NCBI RefSeq assembly: GCF_019263595.1
Contig: NZ_JADQDD010000006.1
Location: forward strand, 1-55,939
Direction of reading: 5' to 3'
Origin: Pseudonocardia sp. KRD291
Lineage (GTDB): Bacteria > Actinomycetota > Actinomycetes > Mycobacteriales > Pseudonocardiaceae
Length of the DNA: 55,939 nt
Shown here one piece after another: positions 8,082 through 16,410 of the stretch. The first letter of the stretch is position 1. Each line of letters opens with the position of its first letter. The translations under genes were made by a program, and so were the position numbers. The notes beneath the pieces are model-generated. The model was not told the origin of the DNA, did no database searches, and saw only the letters and a program-made list of their open reading frames with translations.

Positions 8082-9608
8082 TCAGCCCCGCGCGAGGGTG
8101 AACAGCCTGCGGTCGTTCTCGGCCACGACCGATCCGGTCCGTCCGACGGGGTCGCCGCCGGGGTCGACGAGAGCCTCGAGCGTCGAGGTGTCCGAGCGGG
8201 AGACACGGACTCCCACCCGGTCTCCCCGAGGCGATCGGCCGATGACGTAACCGCGGGCGGGCTCGCCCTCGCGGTCGAACTCGACGGTGTACGTCTCGAT
8301 CTCCAGAGGCCCGACGTAGGCGTCGTCGACGGTGACCGGGCCGTGTTCCGGGGCGGCCGCCGAGGACCACCGGAAGCCCTCGGGTGCGGGCTCCTGGCCC
8401 AGGACCACGGAGGCGTGCTTGGTGAGGTACTCGCCGTTGGCGTACACCAGCCCCGTGCCTCCCGACCCCCGCAGCCTGCGGACCACCGCGACCAGGGCGT
8501 GCGCCGAGTAGTTGTTGTGTGCCCCGCCGAACGAGGTCAGGCCTCCGGTCGCCGACAGCGCGGCGTCGCGGTCCAGCCCCAGGTGCAGCGCCCCCAGCTT
8601 CGGAACGACCGGGAAACAGCTGTAGAGGTCCACGACGTCGAGCTCGTCGGCGGTCGTCCCGGCCTGCTCGAGCGCGGCGTCGAGGCTGCGTCCGAGCCCG
8701 GCGGAGCCGCCGTAGGAGTCGCGCTCCAGGACGTCCTCGCAGTCCTCGTCGAGGGCCGCCGCATGCAGGTACACCCGCTGTTGCGGCGCGACCCCGAGCC
8801 GGTCCGCGGCCGCGGGGCTGGCCAGGATCAGCGCCGCACCCTGGTCGACGCGGTTGAGGGCGTTCATCCGCAGCGGGTACGGAAAGCAGATCATCCGGTT
8901 CTTCGGTCCGGTCCCGGAGACCTGGTCGGCGCTGACCGGTTCCCGGTTCCATGCCGCCTCGTTCGCCGCGGCGACCTCGCTGAACCCGGCGTACATCGAC
9001 GCCGACCAGGCCTGCGACTCGGCGAAGCTCTGGCCGAGGTCGTGGCGCAGCCGGTTCTCCCACAGCGGGTAGATCCGGGTCGGGCCGACCAGTCCCAGGT
9101 CCCACATCCGCTCGGTGCCCCCGGTCGCGCGGGAGAACCCGCCGGGGCCGCCCGGGGAGTGGCTCCACCCCTCGGCGCGCGCGGGCTCCTTCGCGGCGCC
9201 GAGCAGCTCCAGGGAGGATTGGGCCTCGCCTCCGCAGACGACGGCGAGCTCGGACTCGCCCGCGGCGATCGCACCGGCCAACCGGGTGAGCACCGCGACG
9301 GGCTGGTGGCCGCCCGCCTCCGACACGTGGGTCGCGGCGCCCGGGGCGCCGATCGCGGCGGCGACGGAGCCGGCGAGGTCGTCGTAGCTCCACGAGACGA
9401 CCTGCACGACGCCGACCGCGTCGACGGCCGACAACGCGGAGACCGCGATCCCGGCGTCGTCCGCGGCGCCGGCGACCGCGCTCCGGATCAGCTCGAGCGG
9501 CTCGAGCGCTCTGGCCGGCTCCTTCTCGCGGTTGTTGCGGAGCTGGCCGACACCGATGACGACGACCTGGCCGGCCGACTGCTCGTCACGATCTTCCGGG
9601 ACTCCCAC
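8082..9608 (-). CDS. Thiolase-like protein (acetyl-CoA acetyltransferase family, TLP1-like)
   Basis: A 508-residue thiolase-superfamily protein. An N-terminal VVVIGVGQ strand, a GGEAQSS region, DLYSCFP (Cys331), a GGAHNNYSAH segment and ANGEYLTKH are the recognisable landmarks. The usual CxS nucleophile loop in the N-terminal half is absent. The last ~100 residues look like the extra beta-domain that marks thiolase-like protein type 1. A role in C-C bond cleavage, or in handling a branched acyl-CoA, is inferred. The GTG start (9608) is chosen for its AAGGAG site five bases upstream; longer in-frame options lack one. It lies 85 bases downstream of the flavin reductase on the same strand, probably one operon. 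Confidence 0.8.
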   Translation of the reverse strand: MGVPEDRDEQSAGQVVVIGVGQLRNNREKEPARALEPLELIRSAVAGAADDAGIAVSALSAVDAVGVVQVVSWSYDDLAGSVAAAIGAPGAATHVSEAGGHQPVAVLTRLAGAIAAGESELAVVCGGEAQSSLELLGAAKEPARAEGWSHSPGGPGGFSRATGGTERMWDLGLVGPTRIYPLWENRLRHDLGQSFAESQAWSASMYAGFSEVAAANEAAWNREPVSADQVSGTGPKNRMICFPYPLRMNALNRVDQGAALILASPAAADRLGVAPQQRVYLHAAALDEDCEDVLERDSYGGSAGLGRSLDAALEQAGTTADELDVVDLYSCFPVVPKLGALHLGLDRDAALSATGGLTSFGGAHNNYSAHALVAVVRRLRGSGGTGLVYANGEYLTKHASVVLGQEPAPEGFRWSSAAAPEHGPVTVDDAYVGPLEIETYTVEFDREGEPARGYVIGRSPRGDRVGVRVSRSDTSTLEALVDPGGDPVGRTGSVVAENDRRLFTLARG

Positions 9609-9693
9609 CGCATCTCCTTCATACGGTTCGGCGCCATCACCGAACCGGTCTCGTCCGTTCGCCAGGGGTGTCGTGGCGGTCCGGGGCGCGCTC

Positions 9694-10656
9694 TCAGAGA
9701 TCGATCCGGAGGCCCGGACCGGCGGCTCGCGAGACACAGATCATCATCGTCTCGCCCGCCTCCTGCTCCGCCGGCGTGAGCAGGGAGTCGCGATGGTCCA
9801 CGACACCGGAGACGACCACCGTCTCGCAGGTCCCGCACGTGCCCTCACCGCACGACGACGGCGCGTCGACACCGGCGTCGGTCGCGACGTCGAGGATCGA
9901 CCGGCCCGCAGGGACGACAAGGGTCATCCCGGACCGGGCGAGCTCGACCTCGAACGACTGCTCGTCGGCCGGCTCGTCGAGCGACTTCGGCGTGAACCGC
10001 TCCAGGCGCAGGGAGCCCGGCGGCCAGGACCGCGTCAGCTCGGTGACCGCGTCGAGCAACGGCTCCGGCCCGCATGCGTAGACCAGCGTGTCCTCGCGCG
10101 GCTCGGCCAGCACCGAGGGCAGGTCCAGCAGGCCGTGGGTGTCCTGCGGTGCGACGGTCACCCGGTCGCCTCCGAGCAGGAGCAGCTCCTCGCGGAACGC
10201 CATGCTCGTCGTCGTGCGGCCGCCGTAGAGCAACGTCCACCCGGCTCCCGCCCTCTCGGCCCGGCCGATCATCGGTATCACCGGGGTGATGCCGATGCCA
10301 CCGGCGACGAAGACGTAGCGGGGTGCGGGTTCGAGCTCGAAGTGGTTGCGCGGGCCGCGCGCCACGACCTCGGCCCCGACGTGCAGCTTGTCGTGCACGA
10401 ACCGCGAACCGCCGCGACCGTCCGCCTCGAGCAGGACACCGATCCGCCACGTGCCGGGCTCGTCCGGGTCGCCGCAGAGCGAGTACTGCCGGGCCAGTTC
10501 GGGGGCGAGCATCAGGTCGATGTGTGCGCCCGGCTCCCACACCGGCAGCGGCGCTCCGTCGACCGCCCGGAGGTCGACGACCGTGACGCCGTCGGCGGCC
10601 TCGACCCGCCGGGTGACCACCACGGTGACGTCGACCTCGTCGTGGGTACTGCGCAC
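9694..10656 (-). CDS. PDR-type flavin reductase with 2Fe-2S domain
   Basis: A 320-residue electron-transfer protein built like phthalate dioxygenase reductase or VanB. It has a flavin domain with RQYS at 56-59, an NAD(P) domain with GGIGITP at 119-125, and a C-terminal plant-type 2Fe-2S domain with ligands Cys269, Cys274, Cys277 and Cys307. It should take hydride from NAD(P)H and deliver single electrons to an oxygenase. No Rieske oxygenase is visible in the window, so the P450s at 1599 and 6833 are the closest candidate acceptors. GTG start with a GAGGAGAC site immediately upstream. It is divergent from the mycofactocin-type SDR at 10777, sharing a 120-base promoter region with operator-like site B. 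Confidence 0.9.
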   Translation of the reverse strand: MRSTHDEVDVTVVVTRRVEAADGVTVVDLRAVDGAPLPVWEPGAHIDLMLAPELARQYSLCGDPDEPGTWRIGVLLEADGRGGSRFVHDKLHVGAEVVARGPRNHFELEPAPRYVFVAGGIGITPVIPMIGRAERAGAGWTLLYGGRTTTSMAFREELLLLGGDRVTVAPQDTHGLLDLPSVLAEPREDTLVYACGPEPLLDAVTELTRSWPPGSLRLERFTPKSLDEPADEQSFEVELARSGMTLVVPAGRSILDVATDAGVDAPSSCGEGTCGTCETVVVSGVVDHRDSLLTPAEQEAGETMMICVSRAAGPGLRIDL

Positions 10657-10737
10657 GTCTCCTCCTCGGGGCCGGAGGTCCCCTGCTCCCGTACGTCGTT
10701 GACGGGGCCGGGCGCCGATCCTACCATCTACACAATC

Positions 10738-10750
10738 TTTGTAAATATTA
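10738..10750 (+). promoter_or_regulatory. GntR-type operator candidate, site B
   Basis: TTTGTAAATATTA in the divergent promoter between the reductase (10656, minus) and the SDR (10777, plus). Its core TTGTAAATATTA differs from the shared element TTGTAAAGATTA at one base. One site could serve both operons. Confidence 0.5.
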
Positions 10751-10776
10751 ATGAGTCGACAGGAGAGGTCCGGGAC

Positions 10777-11619
10777 ATGGCGGAGGTTGCACGGCTCGAC
10801 CTGCAGGACCGGGTCGCGTTCATCACCGGTGCGGGGCGCGGTCAGGGGCGTTCGCACGCGGTCACGCTGGCCGAGGCGGGGGCCGCGATCGTCGCGGTGG
10901 ACGTGTGCGCCCCGATCCCGACCGTGCCCTACGCCCTGGCCACCGAGGAGGACCTCGCGGAGACCGCCCGGCTGGTCGAGAAGGCCGGCGGCCGCTGCCT
11001 CACCCGCGTCGCCGACGTGCGGCACCGCCACGAGCTGGTCGCTGCGGTCGACGAGGCGATGGCGACCTTCGGGCGGCTCGACGTGGTCGTCGCGAACGCC
11101 GGGGTCGCGCAGGGGCTGCCCGAGTCCGAGACGGCGACGATCGACGAGATCTGGGCCGACTACGTGGCCATCAACCTCACCGGCACCTGGAACACGCTGC
11201 AGGCCACCCGGTCCGCGGTCGTGGACGGTGGCCGCGGCGGGTCGATCATCATCATCAGCTCGACCTCCGGGTTGAAGGGGATGTCGCGCGGCGACGTCCG
11301 GTCCGACGCCTACACCACGACCAAACACGGCCTGGTCGGTCTGATGCGCGCCTATGCGAACGACCTCGGCCCGGCCGGAGTGCGGGTCAACACGATCCAT
11401 CCCACCGCGGTCGCCACACCGATGGTCGACAACCCCGCGATGAGGGCCTGGGTCGAGGTCAACGTCAAGCGGGTCGCGGGCGGGTTCTCCGACGCGATGC
11501 ACCGGGGCCGCGTCGACGCCCAGGACATCTCCGACGCGGTGCTGTGGCTGGCCTCCGACCGGTCGCGGTCGGTCACCGGCGTGACTCTCCCGGTCGACGC
11601 GGGATTCGTCATCGCCTGA
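10777..11619 (+). CDS. Mycofactocin-coupled SDR family oxidoreductase
   Basis: A 280-residue short-chain dehydrogenase. The signature [12 protein letters not shown] at residues 18-29, followed by IVAVDVCA and a long ALATEEDLAETARLVE insertion, is the hallmark of the subfamily whose nicotinamide cofactor is held in the protein and re-oxidised by mycofactocin. The catalytic Tyr179-x3-Lys183 (YTTTK) and VVANAG motifs are intact. Members usually oxidise secondary, often cyclic, alcohols. The ATG at 10777 follows AGGAGAGG; a nearby ATG at 10751 is out of frame. No mycofactocin biosynthesis gene lies in the window, so the cofactor would come from elsewhere in the genome. A broken paralogue lies at 46019. 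Confidence 0.9.
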   Translation: MAEVARLDLQDRVAFITGAGRGQGRSHAVTLAEAGAAIVAVDVCAPIPTVPYALATEEDLAETARLVEKAGGRCLTRVADVRHRHELVAAVDEAMATFGRLDVVVANAGVAQGLPESETATIDEIWADYVAINLTGTWNTLQATRSAVVDGGRGGSIIIISSTSGLKGMSRGDVRSDAYTTTKHGLVGLMRAYANDLGPAGVRVNTIHPTAVATPMVDNPAMRAWVEVNVKRVAGGFSDAMHRGRVDAQDISDAVLWLASDRSRSVTGVTLPVDAGFVIA

Positions 11620-11635
11620 CCGAATAGCATCAATA

Positions 11636-11649
11636 CTTGTAAAGATTAC
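11636..11649 (+). promoter_or_regulatory. GntR-type operator candidate, site C
   Basis: CTTGTAAAGATTAC, the best example of the shared element. It lies 17 bases after the SDR stop and 64 bases before the acyl-CoA dehydrogenase start at 11713, suggesting a separate promoter for the dehydrogenase-ligase operon. Confidence 0.55.
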
Positions 11650-11712
11650 GTCTCTGTGTCAGGCTGCTTAGGAGCAGCCGTGCATGTGGGCGTCGACGAC
11701 GGAGGTGTGAGG

Positions 11713-12864
11713 GTGGAGTTCTCGGACTCCGAGCGCAGCGCTGCGCTGCGGGAAGAGCTGCGGGCGCTGGTGCGTGAGCACGTACCGCCGACGTTCCTGG
11801 GCGCCTTCACGAAGAATCCCCAGGATCTCGAGCTCGCGCAGTCGTTCTGCCGGACCCTGGCGGAGAAGGGGCAGCTGACCCCGGCGTGGCCGGCCGAGTT
11901 CGGTGGCTACGACGCGACCCCGTGGGAGCAGACGGTCGTCCGTGAGGAGATGTGGGCGCACTTCGAGCCACGTGGTGCCCAGTACATGGGCGTCAACTGG
12001 GTCGGTCCCGCACTCATGCGGTTCGGTACCGAGCAGCAGAAGGCCGAGCACCTCGGCCGGATCGCCGCCGGGACGGTCATCTGGTGCCAGGGGTTCTCCG
12101 AACCCGAGGCCGGTTCCGACCTCGCATCGCTGCGTACAGCCGCCGTCCCGGACGGCGACGGGTGGCGGATCGACGGGCAGAAGGTCTGGACGTCCTACGC
12201 GACGATGGCGGACTGGTGTTTCCTGCTGACGCGGACCAACCGGGACGCGGCGAAGCACAAGGGGATCACCATCTTCCTGGTGCCGATGGACCGTCCCGGC
12301 ATCAAGGTCGTGCCGATCGATGCGATGGTCGGGCCGCACCATCTCAACGAGGTCTTCTTCGAGGGCGTCCCGGTCACGCAGGCCGACGTCCTCGGCGAGG
12401 TCGACGCGGGCTGGTCGATCGTGCGCGAGGCACTCGCCTTCGAGCGGGTCGGCATCGCCCGCTACGCCCGCTGCGACCGCCTGCTCAACGCCGCGCCCGC
12501 CGCGCTCGGTGACCGCTGGGCCACCCTGCCCGACGAGCTCAAGCAGCGCTGGGTGACCGCGCTCATCCGGGTCCGCGAGGCTCGGCTGCTGGCCTACCGC
12601 GTGATCGACCTCGTCGAGACCGGCACGGTCGACCCGGCCGACACCGCGGCGTACCGCATCGCGGCGACGCAGACCGACCAGGAGGTCGCGGAGGTCCTGA
12701 TGGACATGGTCGAGGAACGGGCGGTGGGAGCCTCCGATCCCGCCGACCTGTTCGCCCGCGCCGTCGACGACCACTGGCGCTACGCCCAGGCGGCCACGGT
12801 CGCCTCCGGAAGCATCGAGGTGCAGCGGCTGCTGCTGTCCCGGTCGCTGCTGAAGACGAAGTAG
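11713..12864 (+). CDS. Acyl-CoA dehydrogenase, alpha-type subunit
   Basis: A 383-residue acyl-CoA dehydrogenase subunit expected to introduce an alpha-beta double bond with FAD. The QGFSEPEAGSDLASL segment and VWTSYA motif of the middle domain are well conserved. The C-terminal half lacks the arginine-QFG-P-I-x-x-FQ segment that binds FAD across the dimer interface; that segment is present in the next gene. This fits the known two-subunit alpha2-beta2 enzymes of actinobacterial steroid metabolism, where two different genes build one active site. The GTG start is preferred because GGAGG lies seven bases upstream; an in-frame GTG at 11656 would add 19 residues. The next gene follows after ten bases. 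Confidence 0.88.
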   Translation: MEFSDSERSAALREELRALVREHVPPTFLGAFTKNPQDLELAQSFCRTLAEKGQLTPAWPAEFGGYDATPWEQTVVREEMWAHFEPRGAQYMGVNWVGPALMRFGTEQQKAEHLGRIAAGTVIWCQGFSEPEAGSDLASLRTAAVPDGDGWRIDGQKVWTSYATMADWCFLLTRTNRDAAKHKGITIFLVPMDRPGIKVVPIDAMVGPHHLNEVFFEGVPVTQADVLGEVDAGWSIVREALAFERVGIARYARCDRLLNAAPAALGDRWATLPDELKQRWVTALIRVREARLLAYRVIDLVETGTVDPADTAAYRIAATQTDQEVAEVLMDMVEERAVGASDPADLFARAVDDHWRYAQAATVASGSIEVQRLLLSRSLLKTK

Positions 12865-12874
12865 AGACGGTGCG

Positions 12875-13834
12875 ATGAAGACACAGCTGACCGAGGACGC
12901 GCTCGAGCTCGAGCGCGTCATGGACACCGCCCTGCGCAGGCTGGGCGGGGTGGACCTGGCCAGAGCCGCCGAGGCCGGCGCCGGCGTCGCGGACGTCACC
13001 GCGGTGCTGGGCCAGCTCGACGTGTGGGACCTGCGTCCGCGAACCTCGCCCGGCGACGGTGAGATGGCCGCGGCCGTGTGCCGGGCGGCCGGGCGGGTGG
13101 CGCTGCCCTACCCGGTCGCGGAGCGCCTGGCCGCCGACCCCGACGAGGGGTTCGACGCGATCGCGGTGGCCACCGGCCCGGCGCGGGTCAACCTGGTCGG
13201 CGTGGTCCCGGACCTGCGCTGGGCCGTCTCCGACGGGGTCGGCTCCCGCGCACCGGTGGTCTCGGTGGGTCCGGCGTTGGGGACCAAGCTGGGTGCCCTG
13301 GTCAGCGAGGTGGAGCTGGGGGAGTCCGAGCCCGACGGGTCCGCGCGGCTGGCGTTGCTGCTGCCCTGCTGGACGCTGCTCGGGATGCTGGAGACCGCCC
13401 TCGCGGTGACTCGCCGGCACATGCTCGACCGCAGGCAGTTCGACCAGCCGATCGCCTCGTTCCAGGCCCTGCAGTTCCGCCTGGCCGACACCACGACGTC
13501 GTTCCAGGCCTTCGAGGAGCTGACCAAGTACACCCTGTGGTCGGTGCTGTCGCAGCAGCCCGGTGCCGCCGTCGACGTCCTCGCGTGCCGGGTGGCGGCA
13601 CTCGAGGTCGCGGAGACGGTCTTCCGCACCTCACACCAGATGCACGGTGCGGTGGGCTTCTGCGACGAGGTCGACCTGAGCTGGCTCTCGCGGTACAGCC
13701 AGCCGATCCGGCGGCTGCCCTGGGGGTTGTCCCAGACCCGGTCACGGCTGCTGCAGACCATGACCGACGTCCCGTTCACCGGCCTCCACGGCGACGGCCT
13801 GGTCGGTTCCGCGAACCAGTCGCTGACCCGATAA
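12875..13834 (+). CDS. Acyl-CoA dehydrogenase, short beta-type subunit
   Basis: A 319-residue, shortened acyl-CoA dehydrogenase. The N-terminal helical domain and middle beta domain are degenerate, with no SEPEAGSD motif. The C-terminal domain keeps RRQFDQPIASFQALQ, the FAD-contacting dimer-interface segment. It is complementary to the preceding 11713 product, so the two likely form a heterotetramer; alone it is not expected to be active. It lies ten bases downstream of its partner and is followed after 39 bases by an acyl-CoA ligase in the same operon. Which acyl-CoA is used is not visible from sequence. Confidence 0.85.
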   Translation: MKTQLTEDALELERVMDTALRRLGGVDLARAAEAGAGVADVTAVLGQLDVWDLRPRTSPGDGEMAAAVCRAAGRVALPYPVAERLAADPDEGFDAIAVATGPARVNLVGVVPDLRWAVSDGVGSRAPVVSVGPALGTKLGALVSEVELGESEPDGSARLALLLPCWTLLGMLETALAVTRRHMLDRRQFDQPIASFQALQFRLADTTTSFQAFEELTKYTLWSVLSQQPGAAVDVLACRVAALEVAETVFRTSHQMHGAVGFCDEVDLSWLSRYSQPIRRLPWGLSQTRSRLLQTMTDVPFTGLHGDGLVGSANQSLTR

Positions 13835-13873
13835 CGACCCGTCCCCGTCCGATCCGTCCTGGAGCGCGTCACC

Positions 13874-15373
13874 GTGAACCTGACCCTGCTGCTCGACATG
13901 ACAGCCGACACCTTCGGAGACCGGGTCGCAGTCGGTCCGGCCACCTCGGGCGCCAGCTATGCGCAGGTCAGGGACACGGGGGCGCGGATCGCCCGCGCCC
14001 TCGCCGGGCGGGGCGCCGCGCGACTCGTGCTGGCCGCCGAGAACAGCGACGCGATCCCCGCCCTGTTGTTCGGTAGCGCGATGGCGGGAGCGACCTTCAC
14101 CGCGGTCAACTACCGGCTCGCCGACGACCGGCTGGTCGACGCGATGAGCAGGTGCAGCCCCGCGGTCGTCGTCGCCGACGAGCGGACGGCGCCGCGCATC
14201 GCGGACGTGCCCGGCCTGGAGCTCTGCTCCGTGGACGAGCTCCTCGCCGAGGCGACGGCGGAACCGGCCGGTGACCCCGGCGGCGCCGACGACACCGACG
14301 GCGTCGCGATCGCGTTGTTCACCAGCGGCACCAGCGGTGCGCCGAAGACGGTGCTGCTGCGACACCGCAACCTCACGTCCTACGTCGTGTCCACCACGGA
14401 GTTCATGAGCGCGGACGAGGACGAGGCAGCGCTGGTCAGCGTCCCGCCCTACCACATCGCGGGCATGGCATCGGTGCTGTCGAACATCTACTCCGGACGC
14501 CGCCTCGTCTACCTCGCGCAGTTCGACCCGCAGCGCTGGGTCGAGCTCGCGCGGGCCGAGTCCGTCACCCACGCGATGATCGTGCCGACCATGCTCGGAC
14601 GGATCCTCGACGTCATCGAGCGGACGGGAGTCCGGCTACCGCACCTGCGGCACCTCTCCTACGGGGGCGGCCGGATGCCGCTGCCGGTCGTCCGGCGTGC
14701 GCTGGAGCTCCTGCCCGAGGTCGGGTTCGTGAACGCGTACGGCCTGACCGAGACCAGCTCGACCGTCGCACTGCTCGGCCCGGAGGACCACCGGACCTCC
14801 GTCTGCAGCGACGACCCCGCCGTCGCCGCGCGGCTGGGATCGGTCGGGCGCGCGCTGCCCGGCGTCGAGCTGCAGATCCACGATCCGGACGGTCGGGAGC
14901 TGGAGGCCGGGGCCGTCGGCGAGATCGTCGTGCGCGGCGAGCAGATCTCCGGTGAGTACGAGGGCGCCGACGTCAAGGACTCCGGCGGTTGGTTCCGTAC
15001 CCACGACCACGGCCATCTCGACCGCGACGGGTACCTGTTCGTCGACGGCCGGGCCGACGATGTCATCGTCCGCGGCGGGGAGAACCTCAGCCCCGGCGAG
15101 ATCGAGGACGTGCTCCTGCAGCACCCTGGCGTCGAGGAGGTCGCGGTCGTGGGGGTGCCCGACGAGGAGTGGGGGGAGACCGTCGCCGCGTTCGTGGTGG
15201 CGAGTGACGGTCGGGACCTCGACCCCGAGCAGCTGCGGGCGTTCGTGCGCGAGCGGCTGCGCTCCTCGCGCACCCCGGCCGTCATCGAGTTCCGCAGCGC
15301 GCTGCCCTACAGCGAGACCGGAAAGCTCCTGCGGCGCGAGCTGCGCTCGGCGCTGTCCGTCCCGCGACGGTAG
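13874..15373 (+). CDS. AMP-dependent acyl-CoA synthetase/ligase
   Basis: ANL-superfamily ligase, 499 aa. The phosphate-binding motif LFTSGTSGAPK is at residues 148-158. YGLTETSS lies in the middle, a GGWFRTHDHG hinge region and GRADDVIVRGGENLSPGEIE follow, and a C-terminal lysine sits in YSETGKLLRREL. All the elements needed for adenylation and thioester formation are present. GTG start with GGAG about nine bases upstream. It ends the acyl-CoA dehydrogenase operon and nearly abuts the convergent regulator gene. A second activating enzyme beside that at 2855 suggests that two different acids in the pathway need CoA activation. Confidence 0.88.
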   Translation: MNLTLLLDMTADTFGDRVAVGPATSGASYAQVRDTGARIARALAGRGAARLVLAAENSDAIPALLFGSAMAGATFTAVNYRLADDRLVDAMSRCSPAVVVADERTAPRIADVPGLELCSVDELLAEATAEPAGDPGGADDTDGVAIALFTSGTSGAPKTVLLRHRNLTSYVVSTTEFMSADEDEAALVSVPPYHIAGMASVLSNIYSGRRLVYLAQFDPQRWVELARAESVTHAMIVPTMLGRILDVIERTGVRLPHLRHLSYGGGRMPLPVVRRALELLPEVGFVNAYGLTETSSTVALLGPEDHRTSVCSDDPAVAARLGSVGRALPGVELQIHDPDGRELEAGAVGEIVVRGEQISGEYEGADVKDSGGWFRTHDHGHLDRDGYLFVDGRADDVIVRGGENLSPGEIEDVLLQHPGVEEVAVVGVPDEEWGETVAAFVVASDGRDLDPEQLRAFVRERLRSSRTPAVIEFRSALPYSETGKLLRRELRSALSVPRR

Positions 15374-15392
15374 CGGCGCGATCAGCGCGCCG
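15374..15392. terminator. Hairpin between convergent genes
   Basis: CGGCGCG and CGCGCCG form a perfect 7-bp stem with a 5-base loop directly between the ligase stop and the regulator stop. It overlaps the last codons of the regulator gene, and no T-run follows. A compact bidirectional terminator is plausible but not certain. Confidence 0.4.
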
Positions 15393-16263
15393 TGAGCCGC
15401 GTGACGGTCGCCCGCGTCCCGGATCCGGAGTGCGGCCGGGGGACATGGGAGCGTCGTGCGGTCTCCTCCCGCAGGCCCCGGACCGCGCGGGCGGACGAGG
15501 CATCGACGATCCGGTCCCCGAACTGGGCCAGCACGGCTTGGTGCGTGGCCGCCAGATGAGTCCTCGCGGCGCGTTCGGCCGACTCGGCGTCGCCGTCGAG
15601 GATCTTTTCGGCGATCCGTCGGTGTGCGTCGAGGGCTTTCTTCTGCAGCGGTCTGGTCGGGTACCTGCCCTGGCTGGTGGACTCGTGCGCCCACGTCTCC
15701 TCCTGCGCCGACCAGACCGTGACCAGGCTCCGCACCAGGATCCGCGTCGTGGCGTTCGGCGTCTGGGCCACCACGAGGTCGTGGAACTGCCGTGCCCGGC
15801 CGGTGAACGCGGGGCCGTCCCCGATCGCCTCCGCGGTCTGCCGCAGGTTGACCTCCACCAGGGGGCGCAGCGCAGCGCGGGCGATCTCGCTCAGCGCGCA
15901 GCTGGCGGCGCACGTCGGCTCGATCACCAGAATCGAGGCGCCGAGGTCGTGCAGGTGCACCCGGTCGCCCTGCAGGGCCATCCCGACGGCGTGCGAGACC
16001 GACCCCCCGTCCGGCATGTGGATCAGTGCCCCGCCGGCCTTGCCCCGTCGGACGGTGATCAGGCCCTCGCCCTCGAGGATCCGCAGCGCCTCGCGCAGCG
16101 GAGGCGCGCTGACGCCGAACCTCGTCACGAGGTCGTCCTGCTTCGGGAGGAGCCCGCTCGGGTGCTCGCCGTTGAGGATCTGCTCGCGCAGTTCGCTCGC
16201 GACGAGTTCGGCCAGGCGCGGCTGCACGCGTGTGTGTCGCCTGAGGTCCGTGCTCCCCGTCAT
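15382..16263 (-). CDS. GntR/FadR-family transcriptional regulator, copy 1
   Basis: A 293-residue regulator. The N-terminal winged helix (about residues 10-80) contains RFGVSAPPLREALRILEGE, and the C-terminal all-helical FCD ligand domain (about 95-225) carries the histidines expected for metal or ligand binding (FHDLVVAQ, DAHRRI, HLAAT). FadR-type regulators usually repress catabolic operons and release DNA on binding an acid or acyl-CoA. About two thirds of positions match the regulator at 21030-21908, and the recognition-helix region is identical. It is divergent from the crotonase at 16411 with operator-like site D between them, so autoregulation is likely. The start is the first ATG of the homologous block; its RBS is weak. 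Confidence 0.88.
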   Translation of the reverse strand: MTGSTDLRRHTRVQPRLAELVASELREQILNGEHPSGLLPKQDDLVTRFGVSAPPLREALRILEGEGLITVRRGKAGGALIHMPDGGSVSHAVGMALQGDRVHLHDLGASILVIEPTCAASCALSEIARAALRPLVEVNLRQTAEAIGDGPAFTGRARQFHDLVVAQTPNATTRILVRSLVTVWSAQEETWAHESTSQGRYPTRPLQKKALDAHRRIAEKILDGDAESAERAARTHLAATHQAVLAQFGDRIVDASSARAVRGLREETARRSHVPRPHSGSGTRATVTRLTAR

Positions 16264-16324
16264 GCCTGGTCCCGTCCGTCGGCGCGTCCACGTCTGCTGT
16301 CGGGTCGTCGTGTGATGATTCCTG

Positions 16325-16338
16325 TTTAACTTTACACT
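16325..16338 (-). promoter_or_regulatory. GntR-type operator candidate, site D
   Basis: On the minus strand it reads AGTGTAAAGTTAAA, close to the shared TTGTAAAGATTAC but one base shorter in the second half. It lies in the 147-base divergent region between regulator copy 1 (16263) and the crotonase (16411). Confidence 0.4.
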
Positions 16339-16410
16339 GATGAGCCGTTCTGGTCGCGTAACTTCGCCACGACGTCCACCCGGGTCGTCGCCCGTTCCGA
16401 GGAGGTCTGC

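Noticed and set aside
9532-10776. Upstream extension of the mycofactocin-type SDR
   Set aside because: It would cover the reductase gene on the other strand; the start at 10777 has a good ribosome-binding site and fits the family length.
14636-16291. Open frame of 551 codons covering regulator copy 1 in another frame
   Set aside because: Low-complexity Arg/Pro/Gly text; the overlapping GntR frame has a clear winged helix and FCD domain.
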